From Zychaea mexicana (taxonomy: Eukaryota; Mucoromycota; Mucoromycetes; Mucorales; Lichtheimiaceae): a stretch of 64,000 nt of DNA. The stretch lies in NCBI RefSeq assembly GCF_025766255.1, contig NW_026516677.1, forward strand, positions 529,826 through 593,825, read 5' to 3'. The notes beneath the pieces were generated by a model that searched no databases, was not told where the DNA came from, and worked only from the letters and a program-made list of their open reading frames with translations. A program made the translations under genes and the position numbers. Shown here in pieces: positions 56,908 through 64,000 of this stretch; within the stretch, counting starts at the first letter, position 1; each line of letters begins with the position of its first letter.

Positions 56908-59321
56908 TCAGTAGTGTCTGCGTGATGCCTCTTCAACAGATTCCAAATGTGATTCGGGGACAGATTGCAGCAACGTATGATCAAAATAGGATCCAGATAG
57001 AGTTCGTGACCAACGTGATGTGTCAAGAAGATCAGGCTCTTCTACTTTGTCAAGTTGATCGTCTTGATGGAGTTGTTGCTGTTGGCGACACCATCGGCGT
57101 ATACTTTTTGAGCTTCGGGCTACTCGTTCTCGTACAAGCTCAAACGAATCGCCACGTTTGTTTAGCCATTGGGACATGCGTGAAGGAGAGATGGGTTCGC
57201 TGAGCTCGAGCCAGCTGTCAACCTCTCGATCGCTGTATGTTCCGTTACTACAGCTCCCTCGAGGTTGCTGTTGTTGCTGATATTGCTGTTGTTGTTGCTG
57301 CTGCTGTTGATCATGCTGACTGTAGTATTGTTCATCTGTCGCTTCCAAAACTCGCCATGGTACGGCTTCATCGAGCTGATCTTCCAGAAACACTGGCACA
57401 GAAAAGCATCCAGTGGTACTGTTATTTTCTTGTTGCTCTCGTTGTCGGCGCGGCGGCGATCCAGCTGCATTAACAGTAGTTGTGGAGCTCAAAGCAGTGC
57501 TACTGCTAGGCGTGGCAGCAGCAGCAGCAGCAGTAGGATTTCCGATAAAGTCTCGTCTGATATCTTCCCCTATTAGATAGGCGGTTGGGGAGTTTAGAAA
57601 TGTCGGGAGGTTCTCAGAGGAAGGCGTCTTTTCCGTGTGTATTTCAGTGATAGTAACGCAGGTAGGCAAAGAAGAGCAGCCAGCACCGGAAGCACCAGCA
57701 TCAGCATCAGGACCAGCAGCAGGTTTGCAGAAGCGCTTCACGAGCCATCGCATGCATCGGTTATTGGATGTCTTTTGTGGTTGTTCTTTGGCCAAGGGCG
57801 CAAGGGATGCGCAGGTCGTATCACGGGGCATGACAAAGTCAAGTGCACCGTGATCTGCATAGATTTTGTAAGAGCGCTTATCAATACTTCGATGTGAGCT
57901 TGATCGATGCAGATCTGTTTGAGTATCACCGTACCGACGGATCAGGTCGCTATAAGTTTTATATTATACAGCATTTTGGTTAATTTACTTTTGTCTTTTG
58001 TTGTCAAGGGCGATTGTCGTTGCATCGTAAAATTACAAATAAGTATTTACCGTTTCAAAAGCCTGAGCGCACCCATAAACGCAGGATCCATGAGGAACCC
58101 TACCAAATTAAAGAATCCCGGAAGCGCTTTGGTAAGGACTCCCCATACATTAAGCTCATAGCTCACCCTAACAAGAACAACGAAAAGGAAAAGGCCACAT
58201 GTGGTTTGTTAGTTTTTAAGAGAACCATTACTTTGTTCCTTATAATCACTGCATGCCTAAAAAATCCCTGAGACCCGCAAAAAAAGAACATGTTCATGCT
58301 TCTGCATTTTTTTGTCACCCTTAAAGACACATACCGGAGGGTACTAAACATGTAAATCTCAGAGACAATAAAGCCGAGTTGCGTTAAAAGTGGGGTTGTT
58401 GGATAAAGGAGAATTCGGCGAACTACACGACTGACGACCGTTTGCGACGTTGATGGCATCGCGTTTACTTCGTCATCATCGACGAGATCACTTTTAGCAT
58501 CGCGCAATAACTTGACAACGACCAAGACCACGACGGTCGTACAATAGGTAAGACATACGATTTGTGGACCAATGTATGTGCCGTATTCCCAGATCTGAGA
58601 AGGCAAAGTATATGAATCTATTGTGATTCAATACGTTCGTATTATTCACTAGGAAGTAAATTAGGGCAAAGGGTATTATTATGTACAACTTACCCGTATA
58701 CCAACAGACACCTTGAGCTACATCGAAGCCCAGAACATTACTCGAAAGCGGCAAGACGGCAGTGAGAAGAGATAGTGCAACCGAAACAATGTAATACCTA
58801 TATGCGAGCAAGAAATGAAATAAAAGAGAACATCTTTTTTTAGCATCTGCCACATCTTAATGTACTATAAACAGTAAATTATTGTTTATATTATTGATAA
58901 GGGCTAACCATTTCTCAAATACTGGATTATAATATCGGCTTTGCAAAAACAGCCATTGAAGATTGAATGCGATGGCGGTGGTCAAGAACATGTATTGGTT
59001 GGTCAACCAGATGATGAGGAAGGCTGCTATGTGACATGCTGATCCATTGCTGTCTGTATAACAGTAGAGTAGCAACGACACAGATGAAATCAGATCAGTT
59101 AATGATGTAGCGGCTGTCAAACGTAACGAGACACGGTCGACAAGGCGGTAGTCGTAAATTCGCATCGCAAGTAGTATAATGAGAACAGTGGATGCTGAAG
59201 CGATTGATATGCTGTTTGCAATAATGTTGATCTGTTGTAGTGTGTCCTTTTGCCCAGGCTCTGAAAAGCGTAGGTCTGGCACTCCATCCGGCATCGCTGC
59301 GTTACTGGATAGCGTAGCCAT
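56908..59321 (-). CDS. Seven-span G-protein-coupled receptor (cAMP-receptor/GCR1-like) with long cytosolic tail
   Basis: Six exons in phase: 58909-59321, 58694-58797, 58635-58648 (14 nt), 58335-58594, 58051-58167 and 56908-57949; 649 residues. Membrane spans are visible in order: IIANSISIASASTVLIILLA, LRLTAATSLTDLISSVSLLL, HIAAFLIIWLTNQYMFLTTA, YYIVSVALSLLTAVLPLSSN, YGTYIGPQIVCLTYCTTVVV, LLTQLGFIVSEIYMFSTLRV and WGVLTKALPGFFNLVGFLMD. The 14-nt exon supplies VNNTN, giving CWYTVNNTNIWEYGTYIG at the second outer loop, including a possible disulfide Cys and an Asn glycosylation site. After span 7 (DPAFMGALRLLKRDLIRRYG) the last exon codes for about 330 cytosolic residues rich in Gln, Ser and Ala (C-terminus VEEASRRHY), likely the target of kinases and arrestin-like proteins. 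Fungal relatives sense nutrients or pheromone; ligand unknown. Confidence 0.88.
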
Positions 59322-61733
59322 GTTTTCTTTTGTAGATAGATATTGTTATTATCGTTTACTGCTGCTGTGGGAGGATCGACGACAGCTATTAAGTGAATAT
59401 GGAAACGATGTGTGTTGTAGAAGTAGAAAAGGGAAGAAGGGACAGAAAGAGAGAAACAGAGAAGAAAAAGAAGATCTATGATTATAATAATAGCAATGAG
59501 ATTTCTCTCTATGTCTTTTTCACTAACAATAATCCAATAGGCTCTTCCAGATCACCAAGCTAAAGCGAGGAGAAGCAAGAGGAGGCGAGCATTGAGAGAA
59601 AGCTCGCAATAGATACCCAACGCACCACGCGCGTCTGATAATACACGGGGAAAAAACTCTGAGGATATACTGGAATAGTTAAAAAAGCACCATCGGTTTT
59701 GTTTTGAGGTATATAGAAATGCAGGTTTACTTTCTCTAACGAAACATTAGCTAACGCATTAATGAATTGCAGCCACTAATATCTGCTATGATTTCAGTTC
59801 TTGTATAGACTATCCATAACTTTCGTCTCTCCGTGAGTGATGGACTAGTTACGTTTTACTTGATAGTTCTACTTATTGCAGTTGCTGTTGTAAGTAGAAG
59901 ACAGCCGTTCACTGCTATTCACAAAGAAACTTGAGCCTCATCTATAGCTTTGTTGATGATCACATTTGCAAGAAAATTAGGGAGGCGTTAAGTTTTTTTT
60001 TCCTTGCGCGAGGGGTTATTTCTTTCCGGGGGAACGGGGAACGTTATGAGACAAATAGGTAGGTAAGCTTCCTAAAGAAGCAACGGATGGCGCGTGCGAC
60101 GAGCTAGTAGTAGGTAATCTGCATACAATTTTTTTTTTCTTCTTCCCTTTGGCCCTGAAAGTAATCTCTCTCTCTCTTTATTCTCGGCTCGGGAAAGGGT
60201 ATAAAGCACATAATAGGAGATATTATTTTTTATATATACTGGATTTATGATATGCTTTTAAACTTAATCTCACTTTGTGTTTTCTTCTTTGGAATCATTG
60301 CTAACGCGTATCACATATAGTACGCTTTTGCTATCCTACTTTTATCCACTACTCCTCCATAGAAAATGGAAAATTGTCATCATCCCTCATTGGTTCTCTT
60401 GTGGTACTGCTTCTGCTCACTCTCTTTTCTGTAAATGCGGTACATAAAATGTACACCCATCTCGTTGTTGTTCTTTTTTAGCCACAATCCCTCAAGTGTT
60501 TGAGTGTCACATACAGTCCTTCCGAGAGTGACCGGTGTGTCTAGAACATTGCATTCTACTATACTTACTGTGTATGTGGACTAACATTTCACAACAAGCA
60601 CGGAATCTCAAGATAGTATAGTTAGCCGATCTGAAGATGAAGTTGTGTACGGCGCGTGATATATAAGAGGCTGCATGTACGATATGTTTAGCCTTAGTTT
60701 GTATTGTTTCTTTTCGCTGTCTCTCAAAAGTGATGCATAGTGGAAAATGAAATGCATGTGCTCGCTAGCGCAAGAGAGTCTGATCGCCAAACAAAACAAA
60801 TATTGTTGCTCTGTACCCAGAACAACGATGAGAGGCCATACAATCGTAGGAAAAAAACCTGATTGTGTACGTGTCATTTTAAGAAATTTAATGCGGTTGA
60901 TTGCTACTATCGGTACAACTTATTAGATGCTATCTACTGCCTTTTGAATCTTGCATACATATAGTATTCTTTTGGAGCACGCTTATTGCGGAATACCGAA
61001 ATATTGAAACTGGTTTAATGTGTACTTGGCGCTCATTCAGAAACAAAGTGCTATGTACATCACTTCGGAACCAACAGTGCTTCGCTTATACTTGTTTAGT
61101 TCCATTTTTTTGTCTTTTCAAAGAATGCTTTAAAAATAATTTCGGGGAAGACACGTGACCACAGAATGTCTTTGAATCAGAACATCTCTCACTCTATACT
61201 TAGTAGAAAATTTCAGGTGTAGAAACGCCAAGCAGCAAAATGTGATCATTACTATCATATTACGATATATCGTATATAGCATGTACTGCTAGATGACTTT
61301 AAACATATTCACTATGTTTACTTATTCCAAGACAATGATGAATTTGATTCAGTTAGCATACGTAGGATCGATAGCTCTTCCCATCGTAGTAAGGTTCGTG
61401 AATTAAGGAATGTTTCCGTCTACCGTTGGACATGAACCGGATTTCATCCAATGGCTAAAAAGTCGCTTCATACATCAGTATCACGGAATCACAGAGGCAA
61501 AAGGCACAGGAATAGCGGTCAATAATTAAATGATGTTTCACATATCAAGACAACTCATACCTTGTTTTAGATTTGTTTTGAGGCATCAACACTCTATCTC
61601 TCTACCCCTGCATGTATGCTACAACATGAGTGGACATCAAACCAGCATTCAAATATAAGCAGCATATGCAAATGGAAGATCCTCAGTGTTTTCCTAGAAA
61701 GCAACAAAACAACACTTGGTGTGTCGTTCCTTT
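59322..61733. other. Long gene-free spacer
   Basis: About 2.4 kb. The left end must contain the GPCR promoter. Short T runs and TATA-like words (for example tatatatact at 60231-60240) occur; no splice-supported frame, tRNA or rRNA was recognised. Confidence 0.55.
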
Positions 61734-62336
61734 TTATTCCTCGATGGTATATTCAGCAAGCACAGTGCGGGCTTCTTGCAACTCGTCACTTCCTTCATAT
61801 TGAGGATCCTCCTACATAACACAATATGTTAGGCACACACACTTGCTTTTCACCTTCTGCTACCACCCTCCTTTACAATTTATAAAGAGGCACATACCAC
61901 TTTGTCTTCAAGATCCTTGTATGCTTTTGCAAAACGCTGCTTGACGTCGGGTATCATTTGAAAAGTTTCTTCGAGTACTTCTTTCTAAGAGTATACAAAA
62001 ACGCGCGTTCCCCGCCTTTCGATTTTAGCACTATACGCACTCTCAAAAAAGAGACTTAAACAGCGTTCATGTGTATATGATGTTGATTCTGACCTGCTTT
62101 CGCACATCGGCTTCATCCGCATTCTCCTCAATGAGCTTGTCAATTCTCTTTTGCTGGTCTTGGGCTTCCTTGCCGTACGCGAGATGTTCTTTGTAAATGC
62201 TGTTTTTACCCAACAGTAATTAATTTTTCGCCCGAGTAAATTGCATAGCACTTGAACTCGAGAGAAATGGAATTAAAAGCGGTGAACTCTACCGTTTGAC
62301 AACGTTGGTCTTAATTTTCAATTCTTTGAGTGTCAT
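61734..62336 (-). CDS. TBCA: Tubulin-binding cofactor A (Rbl2)
   Basis: Four exons in phase: 62293-62336, 62094-62199, 61898-61984 and 61734-61811; 104 residues, the size of the family. The protein reads MTLKELKIKTNVVKRIYKEH, LAYGKEAQDQQKRIDKLIEE, NADEADVRKQKEVLEETFQM, IPDVKQRFAKAYKDLEDKVE and ends VLAEYTIEE, the three-helix bundle of cofactor A. It captures beta-tubulin released from the CCT chaperonin in cytosol. The conserved LKIKT-x-VVKR start and KQKEVLEET-x-MIPD block make the assignment secure. Confidence 0.95.
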
Positions 62337-63530
62337 GTTTGGAAATTTCGCGCAATAAAGCAGAACTCGGGCTGGGAAATATTACGCGCACAGAAGTATC
62401 AGAAAACGTTTATATGCCGGTCCGAATAACTAATTTAAGCTAAGCGTGTTTTCGTTCTTTGACAAATTTTTTTTTCTTTCGAAATGGAAGATTACAGAGA
62501 AGAATGTAAAGCAACTGCAAAAGCCTAGCAATCTATAAATGGCGCTGTGCTATAGTGCGATGTGTGCTGTCTTATAAGCTGTATCCTTGACGATTTCGCA
62601 ACGTACGCTCTTGTAGATATCAGTGAAGCTGTAGCATGATGTATTGGCAGGCGTTACGAGGGGTGGGGCGGAGAAACATCAAGTTTAGCTGCCATCAACA
62701 CATGTGAGAAGTATACCACTTTGTGGCAGGCAACAAAATGAAAAACATTCTTTAGGTAGTAGAAATAGAAAGGATGGAACTAATATATCCGTTAACGGAT
62801 CAAGGGGCACAGGGGGGTAATGGAATTCGCTTGACCAGAAATCAATGTTCTACCAGCAACCCTCGATTTCATGTATTTGGAAAAAAGAAAAACAAAAAGT
62901 GAAAAGTCATTTATATAACAAATATCAATGCTAAATCCTTTTTTAAAGAGTTCTTTTTCAATCCCTACGCTATCCCATATCCACTTATTGTGCTTATTTG
63001 GGACATTTGACGAATCTCATCAAAGATGCATACATTCAAAAATGGCAGTTTATGTGCGAACTAAATCACAATGGCTCTCGTTGCTAATAGATAGTCGTTA
63101 ATATGCACACACGTAGCCGATGCGCTATGATGCAGGAAAGATTATCAGCTTCTGATAGATTCATAAATGCAAGTCCAGTGGGCGGTGGTTTCGACAATGT
63201 ATAAACGCTAATCAAAGTAGAGACAGAAAGTGTGTCTCGAGACGCAGTAATATGCTTACTTCCACAAGCACTCTGATACAACCATCGTCAAATTGTTCAA
63301 GTGTGGATCTTAAACCCATTATTGATGCAATGTCTGTTTACGATACGTTATGAATTGAATCAAGCTTTGAATCATGAAGTTTATGCTTGACCAACTGTTG
63401 TCAGCAAAGATGACTAGGATGACTTATTTTTCATTAATATTAATAAAAGCAGAGAAAAACACTATATTACAAAAGGATGACGTGGGGTGGTGGATGCGGG
63501 AATGTCTTGATAGAATAAGAGAGCATTATC
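62337..63530. other. Spacer between TBCA and CIA30
   Basis: Promoter side of TBCA and 3' flank of CIA30; A+T rich. No gene recognised. Confidence 0.6.
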
Positions 63531-63987
63531 TCAATCCACTTCAGGTGATGGAGTTCGATCATCATCACCTTCCGTATTCTCGCTATTAATTGCCTTTATC
63601 CAATCAATTTCAATGCTGAACGGGCCTTCTTGTCGATCTGTAAGAGAGATGCCAACCGTCTTGATCTTTTCTCGAAACATTTCCACTTGATCAGGCATGA
63701 TCAAGCCATTGCTGGTAAAAACAAAGTCTCGGAATGGAATCTATGCGTGTGTTATAACAAAGACAGCTCGATTCAATTAATTGCTCTTACTTTTTCAAGT
63801 TTTTATCACATCCGGTCCTTCAGCCCCATTCATTGGTTCCGCAAACTAACTTACCATTACTGTCTCCCACTGGCCTGGTGTACGTAAAAACAATCGATGT
63901 TGAAAGAGATCGGTCTGGAAATAGGTATCGGTTTGAATATTTACAAAGTATTTTCGCTCATCACCACGAACACGCAATGCAAGATAT
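63531..63987 (-). CDS. CIA30: Complex I intermediate-associated protein 30 (CIA30/NDUFAF1), 3' part
   Basis: Two exons in phase are present: 63855-63987 and 63531-63740 (stop 63531-63533); the gene continues beyond the right edge, where 63988-64000 is intron. The joined frame reads YLALRVRGDERKYFVNIQTD, TYFQTDLFQHRLFLRTPGQW, ETVMIPFRDFVFTSNGLIMP, EKIKTVGISLTDRQEGPFSI and EIDWIKAINSENTEGDDDRT, the CIA30 jelly-roll core with its IPF-x-x-F and GPF-x-x-EI-x-x-I-x-A blocks. CIA30 is a mitochondrial matrix assembly factor for NADH:ubiquinone oxidoreductase. Presence implies a complex I-bearing respiratory chain, as expected in Mucoromycota. About 110 C-terminal residues are seen of a usual 220-300. 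Confidence 0.92.
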
Positions 63988-64000
63988 CTAAATAAGCTTG

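Noticed and set aside
56908..57831. Independent 307-residue intronless gene
   Set aside because: The frame extends upstream without a stop and splices in phase to the GPCR; the ATG is internal.
59179..59481. Plus-strand frame opposite the GPCR start
   Set aside because: Antisense of TM1 plus leader sequence; no motif.
60608..61158. Two short frames in the spacer left of TBCA
   Set aside because: Isolated, Cys/Phe-rich, without splice partners; expected by chance in 2.4 kb of A+T-rich DNA.

Overview
The window is nuclear DNA of a filamentous early-diverging fungus, most likely Mucoromycota (Mucorales-like). Nearly every recognisable gene is cut by several short GT-AG introns of about 40-90 nt, codon use is moderate, and the proteins (PRP3, REX1, p23, eS1, eL42, TBCA, CIA30, a CSL transcription factor) are fungal. 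A carotenoid oxygenase at the left edge is the kind of enzyme Mucorales use to make trisporoids. The taxon is inferred from these traits and was not tested by a search. All exon borders were worked out by hand from splice-site and reading-frame agreement.

Layout. 1-1753: 3' end of a carotenoid oxygenase, converging on ribosomal protein eL42. 1754-4374: gene-poor, with a broken coiled-coil gene and a methyltransferase-like scrap. 4375-9771: an unknown protein, a single-pass membrane protein with an adhesin-like C-terminal part, and the Hsp90 co-chaperone p23. 11032-16038: eS1, then a membrane-anchored amidohydrolase. 16599-25226: a small coiled-coil/GE(V)K protein, a soluble epoxide hydrolase, and PRP3 and REX1 (a divergent pair of RNA-processing genes 158 bp apart). 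25658-30895: an accessory stretch with a repeat-bearing low-complexity protein, a heptamer tandem repeat, a tiny predicted membrane protein, paired hairpin repeats, and a strand-skewed A/C-rich block. 30896-33501: a complete but broken DDE transposon with 23-bp inverted ends and TA target duplications. 34230-34957: an unrecognised five-exon gene. 36613-50439: a regulatory group, namely a CSL (RBP-J/LAG-1) transcription factor, a possible zinc-finger gene, a RING protein and a CAMK-like kinase. 50926-59321: a mitochondrial AAA+ ATPase, an unknown two-span membrane protein, and a seven-span GPCR whose long tail would look like a separate gene if introns were ignored. 61734-64000: tubulin cofactor A and the 3' part of CIA30.

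The genes do not form an operon or an obvious biosynthetic cluster. Most are housekeeping genes (translation, splicing, rRNA/tRNA trimming, chaperones, tubulin folding, complex I assembly) mixed with signalling genes (GPCR, kinase, CSL factor, RING ligase). The most unusual items are the wide-spaced DDE transposon, the paired hairpin repeats at 27944-28147, two micro-exons (8 nt and 14 nt), a possible frame-switching alternative acceptor at 43225/43233, and three genes whose first coding exon is only the start codon or one base longer.
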